A stretch of 64,000 nucleotides of DNA from Aestuariivita sp. (GTDB lineage Bacteria > Pseudomonadota > Alphaproteobacteria > Rhodobacterales > Rhodobacteraceae). The notes below the pieces were generated by a model. That model ran no database searches. It saw only the letters and a program-made list of their open reading frames with translations, and was not told the DNA's origin. Location: positions 35,731 to 99,730 of the forward strand of contig NZ_JAAWWD010000039.1 in NCBI RefSeq assembly GCF_021404545.1. Direction: 5' to 3'. The position numbers were made by a program, and so were the translations under genes. Below are positions 43,942-55,798 of the stretch, piece by piece; positions within the stretch are counted from its first letter, which is position 1; every line of letters begins with the position of its first letter.

Positions 43942-45339
43942 TCAGCCCCACTTGCCGTGAAACGTGCCCTCTGCGCCTATCCGCTCAAACCCGTGATGGC
44001 CAAAGAAATCCCGCTGTGCCTGGATCAGATTGGCGGTGCCGCGCGCCCGGGTCAGGCTGTCATACCATTGCAGCCCCCCCGACAGCGCAGGCACCGGCAA
44101 CCCGGCGGTCACTGCTGCGGCCACGGTTTGGCGCAAAGCCGGGATGGCGACCGCAAGACGGGCAGCGATGCCATCCGACAAGACCAGATGACCCTGCGGC
44201 GGATCGGAGCGGAACGCGGCTGCGAGATCGTCGAGCAAGGCCGACCGGATGATACAGCCCGCGCGCCAGATCTCGGCGATGCGGGCGGGATCGAGCGACC
44301 AGTCATAGAGGTCGGAGGCTGCGTCCAGCACCCGAAAGCCCTGCGCGTGCGACAGGATGCGACCGGCCATGAGCGCGCTTTCCAGCGTCTCTTCGGACAG
44401 ATTGAGCGGGCCTGTCTCCGGCCCATAGAGCGTCTCGGCCATCCGGCGTGCCTCGGCCTCCGCCGACCAGGCCCGCGCGGCCACAGCCCCTTCGATCGTG
44501 CTGGCCGATTGGCCCAGTTTCAGCGCCTCGATCACCGTCCAGCGCCCGGTGCCTTTCTGGCCCGCGCGGTCGGCGATCACATCGACCATCGGTTGGCCCG
44601 TCTCGGCATCCAGGGCCATCAGCGCTCGGGCACTGATCGCGGTCAGAAAGCTTTCCAGCGGTCCCTCGTTCCAGTGAGCGAACAGAGCCCCGATACGCGG
44701 CGCGTCCCAATGGTCACCATCGCGCAAGAGACCATAGATCTCGGCGATCATCTGCATATCGGCATATTCGATACCGTTATGCACCGTCTTGACGAAATGC
44801 CCGGCCCCGTCCGGGCCCAGATGCGCAACGCAGGGCGCCCCCCGATACCGCGCGGCAATCGCCTCGACCATCGGGCGGAGCTGTTGCCAGCTGTGATCGG
44901 TCCCGCCCACCATCATCGACGGGCCGGTGCGCGCGCCGGCCTCGCCCCCCGACACGCCCATGCCGACATAGTGCAGACCGGTGTCCGCCATGGCCTGTGC
45001 ACGGCGGCGCGTGTCGTGAAAATCGGCATTGCCACCATCGATGATCGTATCGCCTTCGGACAAAAGCGGCGTAACCGCGTCGATCATCGCATCCATGGGC
45101 GCGCCCGACGGGATCATAAACAGGATGACCCGAGGTGTCTTGAGCTCGGCCACAAAACCCGCAAGCGTCTGCTGGGGCACGATCCGGGCCGACAACTCTT
45201 CGGCCTCGGCCATAAACGGGGCAATCCAGTCAATCTCGCGATTGGTGACGGTGACGGTGAACCCTTTGCCTGCGAGGTTCAACGCCAGTGCGCTGCCCAT
45301 CGTGCCAAGCCCGTAAACCCCAATATCGGCTGATGCCAT
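43942..45339 (-). CDS. gnd: 6-phosphogluconate dehydrogenase, decarboxylating
   Basis: 465-residue cytoplasmic enzyme of the pentose phosphate pathway; it oxidises 6-phosphogluconate to ribulose 5-phosphate with NADP or NAD. The Rossmann motif is IGVYGLGTMGSALALNLAGKG, the signature is VGMGVSGGEAGARTGPSMMVGG, the catalytic Lys lies in AGHFVKTVHNGIEYADMQ, and the C-terminal domain ends with ERIGAEGTFHGKWG. The ATG at 45339 starts MASADIGVYG; the longer frame adds 19 residues. Confidence 0.96.
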   Translation of the reverse strand: MASADIGVYGLGTMGSALALNLAGKGFTVTVTNREIDWIAPFMAEAEELSARIVPQQTLAGFVAELKTPRVILFMIPSGAPMDAMIDAVTPLLSEGDTIIDGGNADFHDTRRRAQAMADTGLHYVGMGVSGGEAGARTGPSMMVGGTDHSWQQLRPMVEAIAARYRGAPCVAHLGPDGAGHFVKTVHNGIEYADMQMIAEIYGLLRDGDHWDAPRIGALFAHWNEGPLESFLTAISARALMALDAETGQPMVDVIADRAGQKGTGRWTVIEALKLGQSASTIEGAVAARAWSAEAEARRMAETLYGPETGPLNLSEETLESALMAGRILSHAQGFRVLDAASDLYDWSLDPARIAEIWRAGCIIRSALLDDLAAAFRSDPPQGHLVLSDGIAARLAVAIPALRQTVAAAVTAGLPVPALSGGLQWYDSLTRARGTANLIQAQRDFFGHHGFERIGAEGTFHGKWG

Positions 45340-45420
45340 GCTGCCTCGCCTTGCGTGCATTCGTGCCGAACAGACTGACTGCGTTCCGCGCGCCATGCAA
45401 CCCGGATCAAGGGCGGGCGA

Positions 45421-46410
45421 TCACGCCGCCCGGATCTGGGCCGGGTTGAGAGGCGTTGTGCCCCCAGCTTCAGCGGATTTCACTGCACGGTGGACGGCGG
45501 CGATCACTGGCGTTGCGATCCGGCGATTCCGGGCCAGTTCCAGAATGCGTCCCTGAAGCTGATCGACCTCCGTCAGGCGCCCGGCCATCAGGTCATAGGC
45601 CATTGACGTGCGCGCCTCGGGATCAATCGTCAGCATACCCGCCGCCACCCGGGTATAAAGTGGCGTGGGCAGACGCAGGATTCTGGGCACCCAGGACATG
45701 GGCACCGGAGCAGAGGACTGCACCGGGATCCCCGCGGCCTTGAGCACGCGCAGCGCCTCAGCCATCTGATCGGCCATCAACAGCCGCCAAGGCCGCGCGC
45801 GCAACATCTCAGGCAAAGGCAGCCCCGATAGAGCATTGATGGCATTGGTCAGGTTCAAGAGCAGTTTGGCCCACTGCACCGCCTCGATCCGGTCGGTTTC
45901 GGTGATGGGCAATGCGGCCGTGCTGAGCAGGGCCGCCCACTCCCCAGGACCGGCCGCAATCGCAATCTCGCCCGAGGTCGCACGATGATAGGCGCCCGGC
46001 CCCTTGGGGACCACGTTGAAGGGCACCATGCCCGCCCGCACATCGCTGTCGGGAAGGCGGTCTTTCAGCATCGCGGCATTCTCCATCCCGTTTTGCAGGC
46101 TGACGATCGTGGCCGAACCCTGGGCATGGGTGGCAATCAGCTCCGCCATCTCGGAGGTTGCGCCGGATTTGACGGTGACAAGGATCAGATCCGCCTCGCC
46201 CAGGATCGCGGGATCATCGGACAGTGTCGCAGGATGCACGGCCACGGCAAGCCCGGTGAAATCCGTGAGACGCAGACCCTGGTCGCGGATGCCGTCCAGC
46301 ACAGTCGCGCGGCCAAGAAAGGCGACATCATGACCCGCATCGGCCAGGCAGCCCCCCACGAAACAGCCGATGCTGCCTGACCCGGCGATCACGATCCGGG
46401 GGCCAACCAT
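45421..46410 (-). CDS. panE: Ketopantoate reductase-family protein
   Basis: 329-residue NADPH-dependent reductase of the ApbA/PanE fold. IVIAGSGSIGCFVGGCLADAGH is the nucleotide-binding motif; VQWAKLLLNLTNAINALSG holds the conserved catalytic Lys and Asn. True PanE makes pantoate for coenzyme A; several paralogues have other substrates, so panE is the best family label rather than a proven function. It starts four bases after the acyl-CoA dehydrogenase stop, on the same strand, so the two share a transcript. Confidence 0.8.
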   Translation of the reverse strand: MVGPRIVIAGSGSIGCFVGGCLADAGHDVAFLGRATVLDGIRDQGLRLTDFTGLAVAVHPATLSDDPAILGEADLILVTVKSGATSEMAELIATHAQGSATIVSLQNGMENAAMLKDRLPDSDVRAGMVPFNVVPKGPGAYHRATSGEIAIAAGPGEWAALLSTAALPITETDRIEAVQWAKLLLNLTNAINALSGLPLPEMLRARPWRLLMADQMAEALRVLKAAGIPVQSSAPVPMSWVPRILRLPTPLYTRVAAGMLTIDPEARTSMAYDLMAGRLTEVDQLQGRILELARNRRIATPVIAAVHRAVKSAEAGGTTPLNPAQIRAA

Positions 46411-46414
46411 CCGT

Positions 46415-47650
46415 TCACACCAGTTCCTGAGTGTATTTCTTCAGCTCGGCCCGCGCCACCAGACGGCGGTGAACCGCATCCGGCCCGTCGGCCAGACGCA
46501 AGGTGCGCACATGGGTCCAAGCCTGCGCCAGCGGTGTATCTTGGCTGATCCCCTGGCCGCCATGCATCTGCACAGCCTCGTCGATGACCTTGAGCGCCAC
46601 GCGCGGCGCGATCACCTTGATCTGCGAAATCCACGGCGCGGCGGCACGCCCATCGCCCTGATCCATGTACCAGGCGGCCTTGAGGCAAAGCAGCCGCGCC
46701 ATCTCGATCTCCATCCGGCATTCGGCGATGATGTCGTAATTCGCACCCAGTTGCGCCAACGGCTTGCCAAACGCCTCGCGCCGCACGGACCGGCGGCAGA
46801 GCTGTTCCAGCGCGGCCTCGGCCTGCCCGATCGCGCGCATGCAGTGATGGATCCGCCCCGGCCCCAGACGGCCCTGCGCGATCTCGAATCCGCGCCCTTC
46901 GCCCAGAAGCATATTCTCGGTCGGCACGCGCACATCGGCAAAACGGATATGCATATGACCATGCGGCGCGTCATCATGGCCGTAAACTTCCATCGGGCGC
47001 AGGATCTCGATCCCGTCCGCCTCCGCAGGTACGACGATCATCGAGTGGCGCTGATGCTTGGGCGTGCCCTCGCCCCCGGTGCGTACCATGGTGATATAGA
47101 CCCGGCAGCGTGGATCACCGGCACCCGAGGCCCACCATTTCTCACCATTCAAGACATAGTCATCGCCGTCGCGCACACAGGACATCGAGATGTTGGTCGC
47201 ATCCGAAGAGGCCACATCCGGTTCGGTCATCAGATAGGCCGAGCGGATCTCTCCGTTCAGCAGAGGTTCGAGCCACTCTTGCTTCATCTTGTCAGAGCCG
47301 TAGCGCTCGAACACTTCCATGTTTCCGGTATCGGGGGCCGAGCAGTTGAAGACCTCCGCACCCAGAGGGGTCTTGCCCATCTCTTCGGCAAAAAGAGCGT
47401 ATTCCACAGTGCTCAGGCCAAAGCCCTTGTCGCTGTCGGTCAGCCAGAAATTCCACAGACCTTCGGCTTTGGCCTTTGCCTTGAGCCCTTCGAGGATCTC
47501 TGTCTGGCGGGCGGTATAGGTCCAGCGGTCTCCGGTGCCGATCTCGGCCTGATACTCTTGCTCCAGCGGCATAATGTCATCGCGGACCATCGCGGCCACG
47601 CGGTCCAACAGCGCGCGGTTTTCGGCCCGCATCCCGAAATTCATGTCCAT
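46415..47650 (-). CDS. Acyl-CoA dehydrogenase (ACAD10/11-like)
   Basis: 411-residue flavoprotein of the long acyl-CoA dehydrogenase branch. The head MDMNFGMRAENRALLDRVAAMVRDDIMPLE and YLMTEPDVASSDATNI (FAD site) are visible, as are EKWWASGAGDPRC and the C-terminal VQMHGGQGISQDTPLAQ. This branch is usually paired with an APH-fold kinase that phosphorylates 4-hydroxyacyl-CoA, as is the case here (divergent gene at 47760). Together they would degrade hydroxylated fatty acids. That pathway assignment is inference from the pair. Confidence 0.9.
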   Translation of the reverse strand: MDMNFGMRAENRALLDRVAAMVRDDIMPLEQEYQAEIGTGDRWTYTARQTEILEGLKAKAKAEGLWNFWLTDSDKGFGLSTVEYALFAEEMGKTPLGAEVFNCSAPDTGNMEVFERYGSDKMKQEWLEPLLNGEIRSAYLMTEPDVASSDATNISMSCVRDGDDYVLNGEKWWASGAGDPRCRVYITMVRTGGEGTPKHQRHSMIVVPAEADGIEILRPMEVYGHDDAPHGHMHIRFADVRVPTENMLLGEGRGFEIAQGRLGPGRIHHCMRAIGQAEAALEQLCRRSVRREAFGKPLAQLGANYDIIAECRMEIEMARLLCLKAAWYMDQGDGRAAAPWISQIKVIAPRVALKVIDEAVQMHGGQGISQDTPLAQAWTHVRTLRLADGPDAVHRRLVARAELKKYTQELV

Positions 47651-47759
47651 CTCTCTTCCTCCCGTCGGACGCAGCGCATGACGGCGCGTCCCACCTTTAC
47701 CTTTGATCCGGAGGATTGCTTAGATGCGCGGACAATGTCTACGGGGAGAACGCAGCGTC

Positions 47760-48776
47760 ATGCACAAGTACGATCAGCGCGAGCTGGAGCATTATCTACA
47801 GGAAAATGTGGAAGGATTCGGCACGCTGGATGCGATCGAGAAGTTCGGTGACGGGCAATCCAATCCAACCTACAAACTGACCTCGGGCGCGCAGGCCTAT
47901 GTGTTGAGAGCCAAACCGCCGGGCAAATTGCTGAAGTCCGCGCACGCCGTAGACCGCGAGTTTCGCGTTATGAAGGCGCTGGAGGGGACGGATGTGCCGG
48001 TGCCGCGGATGTATCACCTGTCAAGTGCAGACACTCCGATGGGTACACAGTTTATCGTGATGGAGATGATGGAGGGCCGGATCTTCTGGGACCCTGCCCT
48101 GCCCGAGCTGAGCAACCAGGATCGCGCGGCGGTTTACGACCGGATGAACCTGACGCTGGCCCGGCTCCATTCGGTCGACCCGAATGCGGTTGGCTTGGGC
48201 GATTACGGCAAACCCGGCAATTACTTTGCCCGTCAACTTGAGCGCTGGTCGGGGCAATACACGGCCTCCGAGACCGACCCTCTGCCCGATGCCGATTGGC
48301 TGATCGACTGGCTGGAGGCGCATATGGTTCCCGATGACGGCGCGATCAGCATCGTGCATGGCGATTACCGGATCGACAACATGATGTTCGCCCCTCACCG
48401 GATAGACGTGGTTGCGCTCCTCGATTGGGAGCTGTCGACCCTGGGCCACCCGCTGGCCGATCTTGCCTATCAATGCATGCATTGGCGCTTGCCGCATGAG
48501 GGGCATTTCCGAGGCTTGGGCGGCGTGGATCGCGCGAGCCTTGGCCTGCCCTCCGAAGAGCAATACGTCGCGCTTTACTGCAAACGGCGCGGCATCGAAC
48601 AGCCCGCGAACTGGACGTTCTATCTGGTCTTTTCGTTCTTCCGCCTCTTGGCGATCCTCCAGGGCGTTTTGAGGCGCGGACTGGATGGAAATGCATCCAA
48701 TCCGCGCGATCTGGGACAGATGCGGCACGTGATCGAGGTCATGGCCAAGCAGGCTCGCCTTTTGGCAGATGGATAA
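47760..48776 (+). CDS. APH-fold kinase linked to acyl-CoA dehydrogenase
   Basis: 338-residue aminoglycoside-phosphotransferase-fold kinase. Head YDQRELEHYLQENVEGFG and KFGDGQSNPTYKLTSG (ATP loop), the catalytic SIVHGDYRIDNMMF and metal-binding LLDWELSTLGHPLADLAYQC are complete. It is the ACAD10/11 N-terminal-domain homologue found next to a matching acyl-CoA dehydrogenase; it probably phosphorylates hydroxyacyl-CoA rather than antibiotics. An ATG at 47724 would add twelve residues; 47760 matches the family better. Divergent from the dehydrogenase gene. Confidence 0.88.
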   Translation: MHKYDQRELEHYLQENVEGFGTLDAIEKFGDGQSNPTYKLTSGAQAYVLRAKPPGKLLKSAHAVDREFRVMKALEGTDVPVPRMYHLSSADTPMGTQFIVMEMMEGRIFWDPALPELSNQDRAAVYDRMNLTLARLHSVDPNAVGLGDYGKPGNYFARQLERWSGQYTASETDPLPDADWLIDWLEAHMVPDDGAISIVHGDYRIDNMMFAPHRIDVVALLDWELSTLGHPLADLAYQCMHWRLPHEGHFRGLGGVDRASLGLPSEEQYVALYCKRRGIEQPANWTFYLVFSFFRLLAILQGVLRRGLDGNASNPRDLGQMRHVIEVMAKQARLLADG

Positions 48777-48807
48777 GGACAGGAGCGAGGGGCCAGCCCC
48801 TCGCGCT

Positions 48808-48881
48808 CCCCGCCGGTATTTTGAAAGAGAAGAAATGCAAGGTCGTGAGGATGGCTTCTTCTCTTCTAAATACCGGCGGGG
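48808..48881. terminator. Long near-perfect hairpin between convergent genes
   Basis: Left arm 48808-48834 (CCCCGCCGGTATTT ... GAGAAGAA) and right arm 48856-48881 (TTCTTCTCTTC ... AAATACCGGCGGGG) are complementary except for one mismatch and one extra base: about 25 pairs around a 21-base loop. It lies between the convergent kinase and gcvP genes and can end transcripts from either side. Confidence 0.8.
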
Positions 48882-48902
48882 GTTTGGGGGCAGCGCCCCC
48901 AA
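48856..48902 (+). repeat. Dispersed intergenic repeat, copy B
   Basis: TTCTTCTCTTCTAAATA at 48856-48872, then CGGCGGGGGTTTGGGGGC and GCCCCCA. The order and the hairpin match copy A at 31081-31128. The first part also forms the right arm of the long hairpin at 48808-48881, so the repeat family may supply terminators. Confidence 0.55.
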
Positions 48903-48939
48903 TGACCAGAAAGGAATGCGCCGCAGGCGCGCTATCTGA

Positions 48940-51785
<2,846 letters not shown>

Positions 51786-51789
<4 letters not shown>

Positions 51790-52148
51790 GTCGGCTCCTC
51801 GATATGGCTGAGCACGTTGATCAGATTGTGTTCGGGATCTTGCAGAAAAAAGCGGCGTACACCCCAGGGCTCGGTCACCGGTCCATAGCTGATGCGTGCT
51901 CCCGCTCCGCGCGCACGGGTCAGAGCCGCCTCAAGGTCGTCCTCCTCGATCGACACGGCGGGGACGGGCGTACCCGAGCCGCCCGCGCGCGCAAAGCTCA
52001 TCTGTACCCGCGCCTCTCCCGGCGCGGCACTGGCGACGATGACCCCCGCCTCCATCACCGGAGCGAGGCCGAACACCGACCCGTAGAAGGCCGCCAGCCC
52101 GTCGGGGTCGGCGGCTGCCAGATTTGGAACGATCCGCAAGATGGTCAT
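51786..52148 (-). CDS. VOC-superfamily protein inside the gcv operon
   Basis: 120-residue protein of the glyoxalase/bleomycin-resistance (vicinal oxygen chelate) fold. Two beta-alpha-beta modules are seen: [26 protein letters not shown] and [19 protein letters not shown] ... [21 protein letters not shown]. The Glu/His metal positions at the end of each module are only partly kept (the [12 protein letters not shown] strand). It may detoxify or bind a metabolite linked to glycine flux; this is inference from position. The ATG at 52148 starts MTILRIVPN. Its stop overlaps the gcvP start. Confidence 0.85.
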
Positions 52149-52289
52149 TGGCACTCCGTTTGGTGATTGGTCCTGCCGCACCACTAGGACCCTGATGACC
52201 CCTGCAACATGGCCTCACAGGCGCGCCCGTCGGTGCGATCCGCGCCTGGACTGACCGAAGTCAGGCGGGTCTCTGGCCCGTTCCGTGCC

Positions 52290-52649
52290 TTAGCCGATGA
52301 ATGTCTTGTACCCGGCGGCGTCCATGTAATCGTCCATCGGGCTGAGATCCGACGGCCGCATCTTGAAGAACCACGCAGCGCCTTCGGCGTCTTCGTTGAT
52401 CAGGGCCGGGTTTTCGACGAGGGCCTCGTTGATTTCGACAATCTCGCCATCCAGAGGGGCCAGAATGTCCGAGGCGGCCTTGACGCTCTCAATCACCACG
52501 ATCTCGTCATCCTTGCTGACCTCGTCGCCCTCATCCGGCAACTCGACAAACACCACATCGCCCAATTGTTCGGCGGCGTGTTCGGTGATGCCCACCACGA
52601 TCAACTCCCCTTCTGCCAGCAGCCACTCGTGTTCTTCGGTGTATTTCAT
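52290..52649 (-). CDS. gcvH: Glycine cleavage system H protein
   Basis: 119-residue lipoyl carrier that shuttles the aminomethyl group between P, T and L proteins. MKYTEEHEWL is the standard start and the lipoyl Lys is K57 in VVIESVKAASD. The C-terminal AGYKTFIG is typical. It begins 22 bases after gcvT. Between it and the VOC gene are 141 bases without a gene. Confidence 0.96.
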   Translation of the reverse strand: MKYTEEHEWLLAEGELIVVGITEHAAEQLGDVVFVELPDEGDEVSKDDEIVVIESVKAASDILAPLDGEIVEINEALVENPALINEDAEGAAWFFKMRPSDLSPMDDYMDAAGYKTFIG

Positions 52650-52671
52650 CAGATGTCCCCTCCCTGGGTAT

Positions 52672-53796
52672 TCAGCGTTTAAAGCGGGCCGCCACAAAGG
52701 GCAGCGGTGTCACAGTGACGGGCAAGCGTTTGCCGCGCAACTCTCCGAAAAGTACAGCGCCTGGCTGCGCCAGCGCATTGGGCGCATAGCCCATGGCAAG
52801 TGGGCCTCCGACCGTCGGACCGAACCCACCCGAGGTGATTTGTCCGATCGCAGTGCCGCCTTCGGCCACCGCGAAAAGCGGCACGCCTGCGCGCATCGGT
52901 GCACGCCCTTCGGGCCGCAGGCCGATCCGCCGACGCGCGGCACCGTCTTGTAGCTCCGCAAGAATGCGATCGGCACCGGGAAATCCACCCGCGCGCGCGC
53001 CGCCCGCGCGGCGCACTTTCTGGATCGACCAGGTCAGCCCGGCCTCCACAGGGGTGGTGCCTGCGTCGATATCCTGGCCATACAGGCACAGGCCCGCTTC
53101 CAGCCGCAGACTGTCACGCGCGCCCAGACCGATGGCCTGAACGGCGCTGTGTGCCAGCAAAGCTTCGGCAAGACCCGCCGCTGCAGTCGCCGGGACCGAG
53201 ATTTCAAACCCGTCCTCGCCGGTATAACCCGAACGCGACGCCCAAACCTCGACCCCGCCCAGATCCAAATGCGCACAGTCCATGAAGCGCATCTCGGCGG
53301 CCCTGGGATCAAGCGGGGCCAAGACCGCTTCGGACACGGGTCCCTGCAAAGCGATCAGCGCCCGATCCGCCAGATCCGTTACCGTCAGATCCGGCTCAAA
53401 AGCTGCGCGGATATGGGCGATATCAGCCTCTTTGCAGGCCGCGTTGACCACGATGACAAGCGCATCCCCCTGTCGGGCAAAGATCAGATCGTCCGATATC
53501 CCGCCCGCGTCGTTCGTCAACAGACCATATCGCTGGCGCCCGTCGGCCAGACCCAGAACATCCTGTGGTACCAGCCGCTCAAGGCCCAGTGCCACAGCCT
53601 CCCATGATGGGCCGCTGACACGCAGCTGCCCCATATGGCTGACATCGAAAAGTCCGGCCTGCGCGCGCGTGTGCTGATGTTCCTGCATCACGCCGGCAGC
53701 ATATTGCACGGGCATCTCATAGCCCGCGAACGGCACCATCTTGGCCCCGAGCTGAAGGTGCGTGTCATAAAGCGGCGTGCGGTTCAGATCGCTCAT
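52672..53796 (-). CDS. gcvT: Glycine cleavage system aminomethyltransferase, T protein
   Basis: 374-residue folate-dependent enzyme that makes methylene-tetrahydrofolate and ammonia from the lipoyl-bound intermediate. LYDTHLQLGAKMVPFAGYEMPVQY and GLFDVSHMGQLRVSG are the head; SRSGYTGEDGFEISV and LGARDSLRLEAGLCLYG carry the folate-site residues. The ATG at 53796 begins MSDLNRTPLYD. It is the first gene after the glycine riboswitch, 86 bases downstream. Confidence 0.96.
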   Translation of the reverse strand: MSDLNRTPLYDTHLQLGAKMVPFAGYEMPVQYAAGVMQEHQHTRAQAGLFDVSHMGQLRVSGPSWEAVALGLERLVPQDVLGLADGRQRYGLLTNDAGGISDDLIFARQGDALVIVVNAACKEADIAHIRAAFEPDLTVTDLADRALIALQGPVSEAVLAPLDPRAAEMRFMDCAHLDLGGVEVWASRSGYTGEDGFEISVPATAAAGLAEALLAHSAVQAIGLGARDSLRLEAGLCLYGQDIDAGTTPVEAGLTWSIQKVRRAGGARAGGFPGADRILAELQDGAARRRIGLRPEGRAPMRAGVPLFAVAEGGTAIGQITSGGFGPTVGGPLAMGYAPNALAQPGAVLFGELRGKRLPVTVTPLPFVAARFKR

Positions 53797-53882
53797 ACCC
53801 CGTCCCTGTTTCCAGGCCGATCTGGTCATGTGATAAACCATCCGGCATCCCAGTCCGCGCAACCGCGCGACGCATCAGATGC

Positions 53883-54073
53883 CCCCTCTGTCCTTTCGCC
53901 TGAGATCGTTATCCCTTCGGCGTCCCGTCAAATCCGGGCTCTCTCCAGAGTCTTTTTGCTGCGCATCCGGTCCTTGTGGCCTGAGAGTTTCCGGGGCGGT
54001 TGCTCCTTCGGCACCGGCATGCGCCGATTCTCCCGTATGCACGCGTACACCGGTATCGCGCGGTGCTCTCCCG
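53883..54073 (-). ncRNA. Tandem glycine riboswitch upstream of gcvT
   Basis: On the minus strand two glycine aptamers follow each other. The first (54073 to about 53962) shows GGGAGAGCACCG, then CCGAAGGAGCAACCG, then ACTCTCAGGCCACAAGGACCG. The second (about 53953 to 53883) shows CTGGAGAGAGCCCGG, then GCCGAAGGGATAACG, then CTCAGGCGAAAGGACAGAG. Consensus joining regions of both are intact. Tandem aptamers upstream of gcv genes switch expression on at high glycine. The expression platform lies in the 86 bases before gcvT. Confidence 0.95.
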
Positions 54074-54195
54074 GGCAAGCCAAAAAACGCGCGGGTGTCG
54101 TTTACCCGTCCTTTAGCCGAACCCTCTAAACCAGGGTGAGCGCGGATGTCTGAGAGGACATGGGCCGAACGGATGTCTCACCCCCCGGGGGCAGT

Positions 54196-55251
54196 ATGGA
54201 ATTATTGACGAACCCCTTTCGGGACGGCTCTGGAATCTTGAGCCTCGACCCGGATGTCCCGGTCCCATCGGTCCGGTCGGACAGGCCACTGGACCTGTTG
54301 GCGCGCTGCCCTGCGGATGTGCAGACGCCTTTGCTGGCGCGCGACGATCTGGCCCGGATGGCTGGTGTGCGCGCGGTCCATATCAAGGATGAGCGGACGC
54401 GCATGGGACTGGGCAGTGTCGAGGCGCTGGGGGCCGCCTATGCGATTGCCCAGGACGCCGATGCCAGCAACTCCACCGATATGGGCAGCGCGCTGACCGG
54501 GGTCACTTATGTCGCGGCGCGCGCGGGCGCGCATGGCCTTGCGGTGGCGATGGGCGCGCGGGCCTTTGGCGCCCGGTCAGTCATCTATATTCCCCAATGC
54601 GCGCCTGAGACGGTCGCGGATCGCCTGCGCGCCAAGGGTGCTGAGGTCGTCCGCGAGGGGGGCTGCGACACCGACAGCCACGCCGCCGCCGTCCGCGCGT
54701 CCAAGACGGAAGGCTGGAGGCTGCTCTCAGACACGTCCTGGCCCGGCTACACTGATCGCCCCCTCCAGATAATGGAAGGGTATCTGGTCCTGATGGAGGA
54801 GGTGTTGACCCAGATCCCTGTCCCACCCAGCCATGTGTTCGTCCAGGCCCGCGCGGGCGGGTTTGCGGCTGCCTGTGCAACCCTGGCCCGGCGCGATTGG
54901 GGGGCGGAACCGCGCATTATCGTGGTGGAACCAGACGCCCCGGCCGGACTGGGGACAGCGATCCAGGCCACCGCCCGCGGCAGCACGCATGAGCCAGCGG
55001 GACACGGCTACGAAGGGGCCTCGGTGATCGCTATGCAGGGGCTCGCGCGAGATGCGGATGTCTTTGCGCGGATGTCCGAGGCGGACGTGGAGGACGCGGT
55101 CGAGCGCTTGGCCGAGATGGGCTTGGCCTCCACGCCCAAAGGTGTGAGCGGGATCGCGGCCTTATTGGCCTCTGCCCCGCATCGCGCTGCATTGCATCTC
55201 ACCTCCGAGGCGCGTGTGCTGGCAATCCTCAGCGAAGGGTGCGAGATCTGA
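54196..55251 (+). CDS. Diaminopropionate ammonia-lyase-like protein lacking the PLP lysine
   Basis: 351-residue fold-type II PLP protein. The overall order matches diaminopropionate ammonia-lyase: VHIKDERTRMGLGSVEALGAAYA, then GVTYVAARAGAHGLAVAMGARAFGA, then LLSDTSWPGYTDRPLQIMEGYLVLMEEV, then VFVQARAGGFAAACATL. In active members the segment reads GLxSFKALG with Lys as the PLP base; here it is GLGSVEALG with Glu at residue 76, which I read directly from the codons (AGT GTC GAG GCG). The TDGNHG loop is also replaced (RAGAHG). It may be a pseudoenzyme or have another cofactor arrangement. Divergent from the gcv riboswitch. Confidence 0.8.
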   Translation: MELLTNPFRDGSGILSLDPDVPVPSVRSDRPLDLLARCPADVQTPLLARDDLARMAGVRAVHIKDERTRMGLGSVEALGAAYAIAQDADASNSTDMGSALTGVTYVAARAGAHGLAVAMGARAFGARSVIYIPQCAPETVADRLRAKGAEVVREGGCDTDSHAAAVRASKTEGWRLLSDTSWPGYTDRPLQIMEGYLVLMEEVLTQIPVPPSHVFVQARAGGFAAACATLARRDWGAEPRIIVVEPDAPAGLGTAIQATARGSTHEPAGHGYEGASVIAMQGLARDADVFARMSEADVEDAVERLAEMGLASTPKGVSGIAALLASAPHRAALHLTSEARVLAILSEGCEI

Positions 55252-55798
55252 GAAACTGCCGCCAAAGGTCCGAACGACAGAGTGCTGATGACCGCGGTCC
55301 CGTTCAAGCCGGTCTTGTCGGGTGTGAGGGATGCCCAGACAGCGGACCACAGAATAGCGCAGTCGCTATGTGTCCATTGCCAGCGGAGCAACCGGGTCGG
55401 CCGCCTGCATTGCACGCTCCGTCTTTGGGTTCGCTGAGCCTCGGAGGCTGTGGAGCCGGTCGGCAGCAACCGCGATCCTGAGGTCGGGCAGCGCAACAGC
55501 ACGGGACCTGCCCACTTGGCGCGAACCTGACGGTTTTTTTGCAGCGAACCAGAGAGCGATCCGGAAAGGTCGTGCTAGACCCCGAGAGGCGGCTGGTGTG
55601 TGAGCCTATGCTTGGCAGGGAACGTGGCTTTGCTTTTTTCTCGGCAACGCGTCCCGGCGTTATGGAGCGGCAGGTCCCATGGCGACCAATGCAGCCGGCG
55701 CCGATAATTCCCGAATGACGGCTGGCGGGTCCGCGGCACATGGTCAATCCGGCCTGCGATACCTGGTCTGGCCTGTGGGTCTTGACCCCTGCCCGTGC
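55252..55798. other. 547-base stretch without a supportable gene
   Basis: Between the lyase-like gene and the BKACE gene. Frames of up to about 147 codons exist but are Cys/Arg/Pro/Ser-rich with no family resemblance. No tRNA cloverleaf, hairpin terminator or long repeat was found. The composition suggests old intergenic or decayed sequence. Confidence 0.5.

Noticed and set aside
55304..55747. 147-codon minus-strand frame in the gene-free gap
   Set aside because: Cys/Arg/Ser/Pro-rich composition unlike host genes and no family resemblance; kept as intergenic.
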